From: Nepenthes gracilis
Lineage: Eukaryota > Streptophyta > Magnoliopsida > Caryophyllales > Nepenthaceae
NCBI GenBank assembly: GCA_033239525.1
Contig: BSYO01000025.1
Coordinates: forward strand, 13,302,001 to 13,366,000
Length of the DNA stretch: 64,000 nucleotides
Direction: 5' to 3'
Shown here piece by piece: positions 1-14,600 of the stretch; positions within the stretch are counted from its first letter, which is position 1; each line of letters opens with the position of its first letter. The notes under the pieces are model-generated. The model did no database searches and was not told the origin of the DNA. It was given only the letters and a program-made list of their open reading frames with translations. Both the position numbers and the translations under genes were made by a program.

Positions 1-2100
1 CAATCCTATCCATAGGATATTATAAACGGTCTACTTGAAAGATATATATAGTAATATATTGGTATAAGATTATCAAAAATATATATAGTTTATTTTTAAA
101 ATTTACCTTTTGATTAGTCAGTGTATAAATCACTGACATTTAGTTCTTAAGTTTTCAAATGTTTTTAACATGAAACTTTAGCGTCTATATTTTCAGATAC
201 ACTTTTACATGTTCATTGGTCTTTCTATATGTTTTTATATGCCTCAGATATTTCATATATTTATATATGTTAGGCATTTTATATGAAATTATATTTTAAA
301 ATATATATATTAAGAACCAAATATTTTGAATTTTCTACACATGATTCATGATTTACTACTCTTTTATACCTATTTTATTCACGTATACTAATATATTGTA
401 TATATATATATATTTTGAGCGTTAACCATACATTTGACATATTTTAAAATCCTTTCAAATTAGTTGATATTAAATTTTTATAGGATATAACAATGATTCT
501 TGAAGGGTTATAGTTATAAATTTTATTTATAACTTTTAGATTAATTTTTAAATTCTTTATAGTAGATAATATTAATTTTAAGATTTCACAATTCGATTTA
601 GTCAGTGTGCTATTATAAAATTATATATAATTTTTTGCTATTATATACTTTATATTTTGATTAGATCTTTTTTTTATAGTAATTTATAGATTGAGTAGAT
701 ATGATATTACTTTTGAGGCCAAATAAGAATAATTTGGTCATTTCTCCAACACTACATGCTACTATACAATACCATAAGTTTATGATATTAATATATAATG
801 ACCGGTTTACTTTTGAATACTAAATTGTGAATTTATGGATAAGCTTTATTTTTAATATTATTATTATTACTTATTCATATTTGAGTTATAATAAGCCTAA
901 TCTTATTAACCAAAACGTTTATGGAGTTTGGTCATAATATATCATTATTATAAACGAATATGGTAAAAAAATTAGACATGATTATTTTTTGAGATTGGGT
1001 ACAATCACAGATGAAAGAAAGTGATTCAATAAAACTCGATTTGGATTATGATTTTTTTTTACAAATAATTTTTTATTTTAAATAAGTACCAAATTTTAAA
1101 AAATTATTTTCATATATTATATTTTTGTGTATTCAATAATTTTTATATATGAATTTTTTATTCAAATATGAATACTTAGATAATATTTTAATCTACATAC
1201 TATAATTTTTAAAATATTTTATATTTTCTATGATTTTTTATGTTTATTTAAATTTATAAAGAAAAATAATTACAAATAAAAATGTCCAAGTACCGACCTA
1301 AACTAATCTAATTTAGATTATGAATATATCCAGCCTGGCTTATCCCAACCTGATTTAGCGGTCATAAATTTTTATCTAAATTCGATCCATATTTAACTTG
1401 AATTCGATTTTGATCAGATTTAATTTGGGTAATAATAGATAGAAAAAATATTTCAGAATAATTATTCATTGATAATTGGAAATAAAAAAGAACCAAGGGA
1501 CCTAATTTTTTTTATTTCTTGTTTTAAATGAATAGCAATTCATTTTATAATTGTTATTCCTACTTCTAAAGTAATTAAACAATGGAATGGTAATTTCATA
1601 AAAAATATTGTAAGAATAAAATTTTTACTCCATACTATCAAACTATTATAAAAGGCTGTTCATACGCTTACCTGAAAGGTATACTTTATGTTTATATCAA
1701 ACACAATAATATGATGTTTAATTGGTGAAAATAAAATTTAATGAGAATTTAATAAGTATTATAGAAATATAGACTTTTTTATGAATGCGATGAAGATAAA
1801 TGCTATATCCCTGGTTAATATAAAAAATAAATTATTATTTTTTGAGAATAATGTGGGAATACTACTACATGGCCAACATAAAGGAGAGGATGGTGGGTCA
1901 TGAACAATCGATCGAGAGTTGACTGTCCATTGCTAAGATCTACGCACACATTGTCGTATATTGAGGAACATTTACCTATACTGATAAGGGTTGTGGCCCA
2001 TGGTATAAGGCCTAAGCTCTTGATTAATAATAATCATAAATGATTAAGCTAATATAATTAAAATTATAGTCAAAAGATATAAAAAATTAAATTAAAGAAT
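1..2100. other. AT-rich intergenic spacer, no gene seen
   Basis: The stretch is very AT-rich with many short TA tracts and no long open frame on either strand. No protein domain, RNA gene or clear repeat boundary was recognised. Base composition rises in GC only after about 1850, where the probable decayed LTR region begins. Confidence 0.6.
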
Positions 2101-4421
2101 TAAATTTGGATTAATTGAGTTGGCATCCAAGGAAAGCTCGACCCACCTATAAGTGCCAAAACCAGTGGGTTCACACTTAATGCATGCCTAGGGATGCCCG
2201 CGGCGGCTAGCAGTAACTATGTGCTTGAGTATAGTGAACCAGAAGCCTTAGACCCGACGCAAAAAGCTGTATATAAGGACCTCTTGAGCCGATTTCTTTC
2301 ATTTCCTCATAAAAATTCTAGAAAAAAGAGAGAGAGAGAAAGAGAGAAAGTTTAAAAACATTCAATTCATGTAAATCAAGGCTAGAATTTGATAATTTTA
2401 GAGTTAAGGCAAGTACACTATACACTCTCATTCTATTGTTATTATTTTTTTTACCTTTCATGAGCAATTCTTACTCTATTACTCAATTATGTTATAATTT
2501 TAAAGTTATATTATTTGTACTATGCATGCATGTTAGTTTTTCATAATTTTATAACAAAACTTTTATAAGAACTTGTGCCTAAATTATGTATAATCCATGT
2601 AGGTACTGAATTCCACAATTTAGCTTTATGCATATTCTAATTTTAAATTATATTATATTTCAATGTTTGAATTGCTTATATAAGTTCTTATATGTCTAAA
2701 AAAGTGAATAAAATCCTCCACATGTGCTAAAATTCTTCATAAAATGCTTTGCATGTTTAATAAAATTACTAAGAAAATTAGGGAGCAAAATTTTTGCACA
2801 TTTTGCTAAATTCTTGCTGAAATTTGAATTGTTTATACCTTAAATTCATACAACAACTCACATATGCTTTAAACTATCATATATATGTCTTGTATAAGGT
2901 GAAAAATATATATAATTCAACCTACATGAGTTGAATTTTTAATGTACACGTTGAATTTATGTATCTTGCTAAAATTTTTGCACTAGTCAAAAATTCAATA
3001 TCTCATACTTTCAAAGTTAATATAACTAAATTTCTACAAAAGTATAAATATGAAATTATAAAATTATAACAGAAAATTCCATAATTAAGATAAAAAAATA
3101 TGAATATTTTCTCCAAGAACGAGAAAATTAAGAAAAATCAAGAATAAGTATAAAGTTTTTCCAAGAATAAGTATTGAACTATGGTTATTATTTAGCGGAT
3201 TGTATATTTTGACATGTCTTAATATATTGTAATGGTATATTAATATCTGACATTATATAATCGCAGGATTAAGAAGTGATATTTGGCACTATTTATAAGG
3301 TTACATATAGATTGCCCACTTTTATGTCTTAAATAGAAACGTATAACCTTCAATTATATGAAAGTATTACAATTTAAATTTTAATTATCCACTCTTTTAG
3401 TAGGTAAAGTCTATTGGCTATAGTCCCTAAGAATAATAAGAATTAAGTATGTTTTGATTATTTAAATGAAATAAAAATATGATAAGAAATTTAGAATTGT
3501 ATTATGTAAATTTTTCTACACAAATTTATGTTTTTGCATTCAATCATATTCTACAGTGATTCTGATATGTTTTAAATGTAAAGTATACATATTTATTAAT
3601 ATATTATGTGCATTGATGAGCTCTTAACTCACCATCTTACTATTTTAATAACCCCTTCAAATGAGATGTATAAGTTCTTATCGGATAAGTAGGAATGAAG
3701 GATGTTGTCATCAAGAAGTTTATAATCTAACTATTTAGTAATGTTTAATGTTATTTATAGATTCCGGACGGTAGATAGCAGCTTTAGATTGTTATATTGT
3801 AGTTTTCGAACAACATTTAATATATTATATCATGTTATGGATAGACGTTTAGGGGTCTAAATTGTTATATTTTAGTATTCAGTAATAATTAATTTTTCGG
3901 TTGTGTTAGTAGATAGTTTTTAAACTTATCAGAAGATATTATTGTGATGATTATAATTTCGAACAATAGGTTGCGAATCAGTATGAGATTATTGTGATTT
4001 TATTAAATATTTCATGTTGTCGGTTGTCTAATATTGATGTCGTTTTTGATAAGATAGTTATGGTTTGTCAGCGTATAAATTGGTTGTCTGACTATATAGG
4101 GTGTTTAATTTATGTTTCCGCATTTGTACACTCTGATTTTGTTTTAGACAAGTATCATTCCTTATATAAGTTTTGACGCCACGTTTTGGGTTGGTGTCTA
4201 AGCTACAAGTGACGTGACTATTGATTTGGGTCTTGTGTATAATCTTGTATTTGTTCTATTATAATCAGTCACGGTATTAACATAGAACTCACAACTGAAG
4301 TTAATTAAAGGATAATTGAATAATTATTAACAATTTAATTAATAATAAATTTTGGGATCGGAATTTGGACACGATACATAGCCAACACTAGTTGGGCTAA
4401 CTGATAGCGTTAGTTATCCTC
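2100..4421 (+). repeat. Probable decayed LTR (chromovirus-like), + orientation
   Basis: I see a promoter-like block with a TATA box (TGTATATAAGG, about 2269), a CT/GA-rich leader after it (2320-2350), then about 2 kb of AT-rich sequence that stops at a sequence resembling a Met-initiator primer-binding site (TGGTGGTAGCAGAG near 4422; the usual form is TGGTATCAGAG). Long LTRs followed by this PBS are typical of plant Del/Tekay-type Ty3 elements. No second LTR, gag or pol follows, so the internal region is lost. The left boundary is not defined; the block with raised GC starts near 1850-2100. The assignment is inference. Confidence 0.35.
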
Positions 4422-4439
4422 TGGTGGTAGCAGAGATTG

Positions 4440-5600
4440 ATAATTAATATTTTTACTTTTCTAATAATAAATAAGTCTATATTTTATATGATAAATATTA
4501 TTAGATGATATGTACTTCCAATGGTTATATCATTGGAACACAATCAAGAAACAAAGACAAAATAATGCCAATAAGCTTACTATTTATTTTCAAAACTCTC
4601 CCGATACATATTTCACTGTTATTGTCTATATACTTTTTTTTATTGATACATTTTTATGTCTTTCGGTTTTAATAGACTATTAACTGGATACATTTTTAAG
4701 AGTATAAGTAATTTTATCTTATTTTTTATCCCATTTTATTAAAAATTTTTATTTATTTATTTTATTTTATTATAATTAACTCATATTTTTTTGATCGTAT
4801 CATTAAATCAATATGATTTTCCATATTTATGGACCTTGAAAAATATAATAATATTTTCAATTTTCAATTTTTAGTTTATTCTATTTTATTTAAAGATTTC
4901 AAAAAAAATTTAAAATATAAAAACTAAAATTAAAATTTAACTTTTAAATTTTTATATCAAATTTGTTGACATAAAACGAAATTGTTACTAAAAACAATAA
5001 TTAAAAACAAAATTTTAAAAAAAAGGTAAAAGTATTTTTAATGTTTTTGTGTATTTTTTCACACAAATTTTAATTTTTAAAAAAATTTTAGGATAATATT
5101 TTACATAAAAAGAATTTAACTATAATTACAGGAAAACCCACTCAATTTAATAATTGAAGGATATGGACCGGAGCTTCGACTCGAATAACTAAACCCACCG
5201 GAATACCCGTTTTAAAAATTTTGCCCTTTTGTCCGGCTTAACTCCGGGCTGAGCCGGGTTTAATAAGCTAATTATATTTCTCCCCATTTGAGCCGGTCAG
5301 ACAAAAACATCCAACGGTCCTCGTCAACGTAAACTACAATCCAGCTCACAATTCTACGGTTGAAAAATCTCGCAGCGGCCGACCGCCGCTGACGTACAAA
5401 ACACGCTTTCCTCTTTTATTGCTCATCTGCCCAGACTCTCTCTTCTCCATTTTCGATCTGGTATTTCCCATTTCACCAAATTAATTTTTTTTGTTTTTTA
5501 TGTTTTGATTTTTGATGCACGAAATTATCAGTCATCTTCTACATTCTGCGCTCATTCCCCGCTGCTGTTTCTAGGTTTCGTGTTTTTCCATCGATTTGGA
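4440..5600. other. Spacer and upstream region of the Rab gene
   Basis: AT-rich up to about 5150, then more GC-rich up to the Rab start codon. A pyrimidine-rich stretch at about 5430-5460 (CTCTCTCTTCTCC type) looks like a transcript leader. A possible leader intron runs from GTATTT at 5461 to TTCTAG near 5575. No other gene is visible. Confidence 0.4.
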
Positions 5601-5621
5601 GCTGTTCGAAGCAGATCAATG

Positions 5622-8600
5622 ATGGCTGCTCCACCTGCGCGAGCTAGAGCCGATTATGATTTTCTCATTAAGCTGCTCTTGATTGGGGATAGCGGTAACA
5701 TTCCACCCCTGCTCTCTGGGTCTCTTCCTCTCTGTGCGATTTGTTTCGATCCGCTACTCATTGCTTCGGGATCTAGTTGCTTATGTGTTTCGGTGAATAT
5801 TTGATTTCTGTAAAGCAGTAGGTTCAGTTTACTTATTGATTTTTTTTTCGGGATCAGGGCTGTAGATTTGCGTGGCTGGTTTCATGATTAGAATTGATGG
5901 ATTTTAAATTTGACTTTTGTTTTTTCAAGGCAAGTAAATGGCATTGCTTGTGTACGAGAATGTGTGTGGAAAATGTTGGCTTCAATATGGAAATGGTTAT
6001 TTTTTGAGTTTTTTTTTCCAAATTGAATTTTTGGATATTTCAATTGAAATGCTATCGCTCCATTCCTGGTGCGTAGATTGGGTTTCCAATGTAGTTTACG
6101 CGAACTGAATATTGTTAACTGATTGCTAGTTTACTTATTATAATGGTACTCTGACGCCCATTTTACGATTTCCTGCGAGCTGATGTTTAGACGGCGTCGG
6201 ATCATGCCATGTATCGTTCCTTGTGATATGCATAGCTAGTGGTGGGTGGAATCTGGTCCAGTACTTTGACATATGCTAACAGTTTCAACCAATAATTTTG
6301 TATGGTTGTCCTATTTCGTATATTCTTTTCTATTTTTCATTTTGAAATCTGGAGTATATGCTTGGCTTATGCTTCTTATGGTATTCGAAGAAAGGTTTTG
6401 CTGAATACATTGTGTTGGGTCCAGCAAAATTTTAAGTTAATTCTAACCAGCCAACCCAACCCGCAGATATAATAGGATGCCCGAAACTAATTAATGGGCC
6501 AACAAGAGTAGGCTCAATGGAGCACAGCCAAAGGAGTTTAATAAGCAAAGCCTAGTCATAGTCCGGACAACTCAAGCCAGTTGGTTAGGTTACCAGCTAA
6601 TTGAGACTTTAGGGCCGAACCATGTTTTCAAAGGTGGTTAATGTTGAACCAAAAAGGCTAGTTGAAGGATACTGAGTTGCTTTACCAAGCACCTGGCTCC
6701 ACGATTTACACTTAGCTGGTATTATACGTCTTAGCCAGTTGCCTCTTAAGAACACAGAATCTGCATGTTCTCATGTGAAAAACTCCCACGATGATTTACA
6801 ACCCAAAACGTGTGCGTTTATAGCTAACCTGAACGGCCAACAACTAATTGAATTTCTGGGTCGCGGCCTATAACTCCACTAAGGGAAGATTGACCCCACA
6901 TTGGTTTCCATGCCTTTATAAATGCCAAACCCTTTAACACGAGGAAGATCAGGAGCTGTTTCAAGGATCCAATGACATTATCACTAGGCAAAAAATCTTA
7001 GAGCATCCGGTCACATACTGTTCATTACAATCTCTAAGGCACAGTCCCGCAACATTCAACCTGCATAGTAGAGGTTCCAAGCTTGCCATCCAAAATATAT
7101 CATCCTTCCCATAAAATTTCCTTCGGAGTTTAGCCCTCAAATCCTCTGCTCTGTTTCTCCCCTTACCTGATTATTAGGTATTGTTATTGAGTCGAACGTC
7201 AAAGGGAAACCCGGGGAGCCAATTCTGAATCCTCTGAAGCTATTGTTTCGGTTTGTGTTGTGCAGGGTTTGGGTTAAAAGATTCAAGATCCTACTCCAGA
7301 ATTTAGATCCAAGTTATGCATCACATTGGCTCTCTTTAATCTTAAAATGCAGCTTAGCTGAAGAGCCATAGTTAAGGTTTTTTTCTCTCTTTGAAGTTCA
7401 GAATTTTTCGGATAAGTAAACTTTACATTTTGCTTGTGAATGTTCTGAAATTGGATTTTGTTTTTTGTGTGGATATGCTGGATCTTTTAGTCATTCAATA
7501 AATGTAATCGCTGGTGGGGTAAATCCCATATGGAGGCTTCAGTAGCAATAAAATATAGAAGCTTAGAGCTTATCCATTTCAGAGAACTGTTTCCTGCTTT
7601 CTGTTTTCTTTTTCTTTTTTTCTTTTAAATTTTCTGAGGTTTTTCTCAAAAATGTTTTGTTTGTTTCTTTTCGCAAATATTCCTTTTGTATAAGTCAATG
7701 TTTTCTGACTGTTATTAAACACTTGGTCAATAGTAATATGATCGGAGTTGTTAATCAAACCAAGTTACTTTAAATTCGGCTTGAAATTGTTGGCTGAAGC
7801 TTATTCAAGCTTGATTCAAGAAGTATTTGTCCGAGCAACTTTATGAGTTTATGTAGGGAAGGAGCAAACTTAAGTAAAGGGTATATTTGATATATTCATT
7901 TTCACTAATATAATTACTTGAACTTGATTTGTGATAGTTCATTAGAAGAATAAGCTCGATTCATTTGATCTTAATTCATTTAGCTACTAAGTTGAATTCA
8001 AATATGATTTTAATCTCACAAAACTAACAAATAGAGTAACTAAAATAATACGGTTTATTTATATTCTTCCCTATGATGATTATTTCCCAATAAGTTAAGT
8101 GTGTGCATTATTACAAAATTAGTATATAAACTAGATTCAGAAAACAATGAAAACTTTTCTTTAGGGCCAGTAAATTCTAGAAAACTTCATTTGATTTTTT
8201 TAAACTTTTCAAAAATCGGTTCTAAGTTGAAAAGATATGGATTTGGTTAATTTTATAAATTTTGTTTTCCTGATAAAATTTCTAGTAAACAGCCCTAGCT
8301 CTCCATAACTTAATATGAGTTTAGATTATGGATTTTTTAGAACAAGATGTGCTTCCTTTGATCAAGAAAAAAGTGGCGCACTTGGTAGTGAGCAAACACA
8401 GGAAGAAATCCCTCTATTTACTTCCTAAACATATAGGCAAACTACATTTTAGTTTTTCCGAAATCAGTTGAAAGTTGGTGGTGTAGGATGGTGCTATATT
8501 ACCAGAAAATGGCCAGATTCCTGAAAGTCATTATAAAGGCAAATTTACTCTCATGATATGATCTCTCCTATCCCATCTTGCCTTTTCCATGATTGCTTTT

Positions 8601-11600
8601 GCGCACATATTAACAAGAGGATGCTTGGAAACATAAGGTTTTATGATTCCATTTATGCTCTTCAGAAACTTTGTTCTGTGAGGAATTCGTAATACCTCTT
8701 GTATAGTCCATGGAAATTTTTATAAAGATGATGTAGTGAAGTACTAAAATGGGAAACTAATTGGTTGTGAAGAGGAATTCAAACTGGAACATTCTAAAAC
8801 GTAAAGTACGTCACATAATCAGAGGCAGGGAATTATATATAGCCCATTTGTTATAAGCTTCAGCTGGCAGCTGACCTCTAGCTATCCCTTCTTGATAAAA
8901 AAATGCCCTCGTTTGCACTTGTTCATCATTTTTTAAAATGTCTAGTGAATCATTCTGTACTACACATGTTAGGTGGTGCGAAAACAAGTCATAGTCCTCT
9001 CAAGAGAGTTTTTTCTTGGCCTTTGGAAATGTGTATTGATTTCTTCAATGGGTTTATCTGTGTGTGCTTGTATCCATATGGTGGTTGGGTTGGTGGCTAG
9101 TATGTTCTCACATTCACTATGGTCAACCATGAATAGATGAGCAGCTGTTTTGAACTTCCTTTGCCTTTTCCCTCTTTTCTGGGCTACAAAAGGGAAGGGG
9201 TTGCAAGAATTGAACCAGCATGACAAACATGGATGCAAGGATAAGCTATAATGTGCTACCTCACCCCCAGAAAGAAATCTGTAATAACTGATTTGAATGC
9301 TTGTAAGCATGTTTTTTTTGGAAGTTTTGGTCTCAAGTCTTGGTGCTTGCATGCAATTGTATTGATCTGTCCTCTACCAGCGTATGCCTTATCTTCCTGT
9401 TTGAATCACCTTTACTTGTGATTTTGATATGAAAATGTCGTTTGATTCTCTTATTGGATTTTGGTTTTGTGTTGGAGTCATTACTGAACTTTTTTTCTTT
9501 GGCACATGTACTTCTAGGTGTGGGTAAGAGTTGCCTCTTGTTGCGCTTCTCAGATGGATCCTTCACCACGAGTTTCATAACAACCATTGGGTGGGTGTTT
9601 TGAATGTACGGTGCACATATCAAATATTGCTTTTATGTTTGTTGAAATTTGCATGTTTCTCATACAAAATTGGGCTGCCTTTTACAGCATTGATTTTAAA
9701 ATAAGGACCATAGAGCTTGATGGCAAAAGGATCAAGCTGCAAATTTGGGATACAGCTGGCCAAGAGAGGTTTCGAACAATTACAACCGGTATCCATCTTC
9801 TCTTAGTGGAGTATTGTACCTACTAAATGAACTGTATGCTCCAACCTGCCCTTCCCCCTTCCCCTACAAAAGGAAAGCAAGAAAGAAAGATGTATTTCCT
9901 CTCTAATCATATTTACCTCGTTGAAAATACTACTACTACTGCATTTCCTTTTTCATTCTTTAATTTTGTGTGGCATGGGAGAAGAAATATGGATTGGAGA
10001 CTGCATTCAGTGGGTTGGAACCTCCTCTTCTGTTTCCTTTTTCTCTTTTCCCCTTTTTTGGGGATCGGGGGGACATCTTTGATCCGCCTGTTGTTGAGTA
10101 ATTATGCTGCAGCAGATGTGTACATTTTTATTTGAACTTGTAGGAGCGTTGACATTTTGAAATGAGTTCCTAGTGAGTTATATGTTAGATATCTGTTGCA
10201 TTATTCCTCCCAATTCTTTTTGCATTAAACTGAACTTAGCTGCTTATAAAACCAGTTTTGTTGAGAGCTAGACTATGGAAATCCCTCTCTTAATTGAGCT
10301 GTTTTGTCTTCGGAAGATCTCTTAAATAGTCCAAGTCAAGGACAAAATGAGGATAGGTTTGATAACCGAGATTTGAGAACTATGTGGAGAGGCTTTTCAT
10401 TACCTGACTTTAGATAAATTGGGGAGTCCTGCTGTATATTCTTAGCATTGTTTTGCTTATTCACATTGATTCCAGGTAATTATTGATAATTTGAAAATGG
10501 AACGAGATTCTTGGTATCGCTTGGCATACTGTTGGTGAAATGCATACAAGTAGTTAGACGGGAGGTTGGGTGATTTAGGAGAGGGTCTTTTCGTGACTTT
10601 CTGCCTAAGTAATAGTGTTGCATTAGATGTTTTCAGTTTTAATTGAACCTCATAATATTTTTACATTCTCCGTTAGTACCTAGTGAGTTATTTTTTAGGC
10701 ACATATTACACTATACCTAGACCCCACGAGTTGGGATCCTTGTATGCTTGTACAGTTTTCCATTTCTTTTTATTACATTATTCCTACCAGCGGATTTTGC
10801 ATTAATTTTGACTTTCGCTTCCAATGAAACCTTGTTGTGGTCATACCATGGAAAACTACTCTCTTGGGGGTTTGGATGATCTGTGAATCAGTTCTAGTTA
10901 TAGACAATGTGAATCAGTTTGGGTGGGGTGTAATCTCTGAAAATTTAAGTTTCTTTCATGGAGTTGGTGTGGAGCATTGATTGAAATATCTACCGATCAA
11001 GGGCTCCACAATCCTGATATTTTTTAATATTGCGATGATATCGTGATATGTTTTCTGTGTTTACAACATATCACGATATATCAGCTGATATAACTCTGTT
11101 AGCTTACGATTTTCAAAATTTTTTTCCTTTCAATATATACAATACTAATATGTATTTTTCGATATGTCCAATACTGATATATCCGCAACTAATATTGATA
11201 CCGCTATTTCATCCATGGTGTGGAGGTTTTTCATTGTCCTACTGCGGATTGAACAGGGAGTCTTGGTCTCTCTTCTTAGCATTGTTTTACTTCTTCAGAT
11301 AGTTTCCAAGTAACTGTTGATATGTTGAAGGAGCACCTAGAATTGGAAATAGTGCAAGATTCTTTGTGTAGCTTGACAAACTGGTAACTGGTGTTCTCCA
11401 AGTTTGTCTTCATTGAGAAGGTTGACTACACTGACTGGTGGAGCAATTGTTTTCTATCTGCTTGCTTATTATCTGTCTCTGTCGATTCAGTCATTTAAAA
11501 TCCTCGTTGTTTAGTTAATTGCTGCTTCTATATGTGTCACTTGCACTTCAAATTCACGAGGAGTTTGAAAGTGTCTAGTGAATGTACAATTAGATTTGGA

Positions 11601-14600
11601 ATTGGTTTATATATTTGTTGTAAGGGTTGGGGCATCTGTTAATATGGATTAATTGAAGGAGCTTGTTAATACTTGTCCTTAGGAAAGGGAAGTCTTGAGT
11701 GGGCTTAGTATCGGTGATTGAATCCTAAATACATCTCAAGGCATCCATTACACCTTTTTTCTTTGGTTTTCTTCCTTCCTGGTTGATAGAAATAACTAGT
11801 ATTCATGCCAGACACCCACAGGGTGATACCATGTATAGATGATTTGGCCGAAAAATAAAATAAAACCATTGAAAGCCTAAACGTGATCATAAATTACAAG
11901 TCAGAGAATTCCAAAAGAAAACATTGGATCACAAAGAACAAGAAATAAGATAAAAAGCTCCAAAGGCAAATCTATTACCTATTACCTCTAAAAGAAAAAG
12001 TAAACCTCTTTTTTCCTGAGATATTCATTATTTGTGAATTGTTATGTGGATTATCTATCATCATTCATGAATGTTGAAGGAAGATGCTTATTTGTACTAG
12101 TTGGTAATGAACATTTTGGCATATTTGTCTCTTTCTTGGATTTTTACTATTCGGTTTGCTGCAAAAGCCAAGGATCTTGATCTATTTTCAATTCTTTTTG
12201 TGTCTCTTGAGATTGGCAATGGTAGTTCTTTCTATCTGTTAAGAATTTGATAAGCTCTGCCAGTTGTATATGTGGAATTTATAGGATAGACCATCAATGA
12301 AAATATTAGTATCAATATTTATGTTAATTGTGGCCATATTGATATCGAATAAATCAAATGAAAAAAATTCTGAGAATAATAAGCTAACAAGGCCATATTG
12401 ACCAATAGATTGGCAAAATATTAATTGATAGATCGTCAATACGGCAATATATCATAATATTGTTATAATATTGGAAAATCTTGGTATTCGGGGGACCAGT
12501 ACTAATACACATCAGCCAATAATTGCATTTATGGGTAGCCCTTCGGCAAATTTGTTTCTATCTGATGTTTTCCTGTAGTTTTGAGCACGGTTTTTCATGG
12601 TTAGACTTGCTGAAAAGCCTGGGTCTTTATGGTTTCCATTTGCATTACATATAGATTTTCAGCAAGGGGTCTTGATCAGTTTCCATTTGTATTTCTTATA
12701 GAACAGAGCAGTTGAATAATTATTGGGGCTATTTTCACACACAGTTTCTTCTTGTTCATTTCATCTTCTGTTTTCTCTCTGCTTTTTTCACTCTGTGATA
12801 TGATAACTGTACTTCCATGCGGTTTGGCACTTCTCGCTGAGGCCCCTTGTCATTTTCTTTCTTTTAAATCCAGCTTACTCAGTTATTTTGGTTGCAGCTT
12901 ATTACCGTGGAGCGATGGGTATTTTGCTGGTATATGACGTCACTGATGAGTCATCTTTCAACAGTAACTTCTTTGCTTTGTCTTCTGTAGATTTTCTTCC
13001 TGTTTCAGCATCGTAATAAAACTGTTTGTTTTTCTTCTTTGCTCGAAGGAGGATAATTCCTCTTCTGTTCAGCAATGTGTCTGAAGGGGTTCTTTTATTG
13101 ACACAAAATCACCTTGAAATTGTGTGTTTACACATAACCAACTCAATGCTTTAATTTTGTCTTGCAAATGAGGTTTAATTGGCAATGTTGCACCAATGCA
13201 TCTGCCACATATTTTTCCTCCAAATGGCCGAAATTTCCCAACGAGAATTGTAAACAGTGTTTTCATATGAAAATGTTGAATTTTAACCGTTTGATGATAA
13301 ATGAATGGTTTTTATTGTAGACATATATAATAAGGTGAGTTAGTTAACACTTGCGTCATTTCATCCTCATCCTCTCGTTCCACTTTCATTACATATGCAA
13401 ATATCACGATCATTAATACAAATATCGGGCTATATGTATCAATATTTAAATCCTTCAATACCAATATTTCTCAATATTGCGATAATATTACAATATGCTT
13501 CTGTATTAACTAATATGGCCCTATTACCTTACAATTTGAAATGTTTTTTCCAATATATCAAATACCGCTACGTATTGTTCAACATATCTGATATCGATAT
13601 AATCGTGACTGAGACCAATAATGATATTTTCATTTATGATCACGATATATTAGCTAATATTTAAAATATCAATCAATATATTTGATATTTTGTCGATTTA
13701 ACAACAGATATAGTCTTATTATCTTACGATTCTAGATTTTTTTTCCTTTTGATATATTTGATACTAATATATATTGTCCGATATGTTCAATACAGATATA
13801 TATTTTAAAAATTTCAAGTCCTACTCCTTGTTTTCTTAGAAAATGCTTTTAATACTTTTACAATCCTTTTTTCTCTTGCTAAGATATAAGGAATTGGATT
13901 CGAAATATCGAACAGCATGCATCAGATAATGTCAACAAGATTCTGGTGGGTAATAAGGCTGACATGGATGAAAGCAAAAGGGTAGGCTTTGTTCTTCCTT
14001 TTTTTCCCTCAGTCTCTCTCTCTCACACATTTGAAGCCTTTTGGCTATCCTAAATTCATATCATCATCTCCTGTGTAGGCTGTTCCCACTTCAAAGGGAC
14101 AAGCTCTTGCTGATGAGTATGGCATCAAGTTCTTTGAAACAGTGAGTAAACTTGTTGTAGATGTTTATTAATTGTTTAGATTTTGGACAATTTGAAAGAA
14201 AAGAAAAGAAAATGAAAGAAAATACTTTATCATATTTGAATTGCATAGAAAATCACTATGAAAAAAATAATAATAAATATGTATTAGAATATTCATATTG
14301 AAGAAAGTGATTTTCTCTTATTTTTCCTTCAATTTTTCCTATGACCAAATACACCCTTAAGTTTTTTTTTTTTTGAAAAGATGATGCTTGTAAATTTTTC
14401 TATTAATGTTGATGATATAATGTGATACAGAGTGCAAAGACGAACTTAAATGTGGAGGAGGTGTTCTTTTCAATAGCTAGAGACATCAAACAGAGACTTG
14501 TAGAATCCGACTCCAAAGTTGAGGTATGATGAGTTGCTATTATTGACAAAAGTATTTACTTATATATATTGTTATTAAGCCCTCTAATAATGATATTTTT

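Noticed and set aside
5619..5621. First of two tandem ATGs as Rab start
   Set aside because: Possible, but it has T at -3. The next ATG has the better context and matches the family start. The difference is one residue.
5505..5804. Open frame around Rab exon 1 with extra N-terminal residues and a tail
   Set aside because: The Rab family starts at [13 protein letters not shown] (5622), and the frame after GDSG is intron 1.
8903..9623. Short frames on both strands in Rab intron 1
   Set aside because: No domain, no splice support; inside an intron of a well-defined gene.
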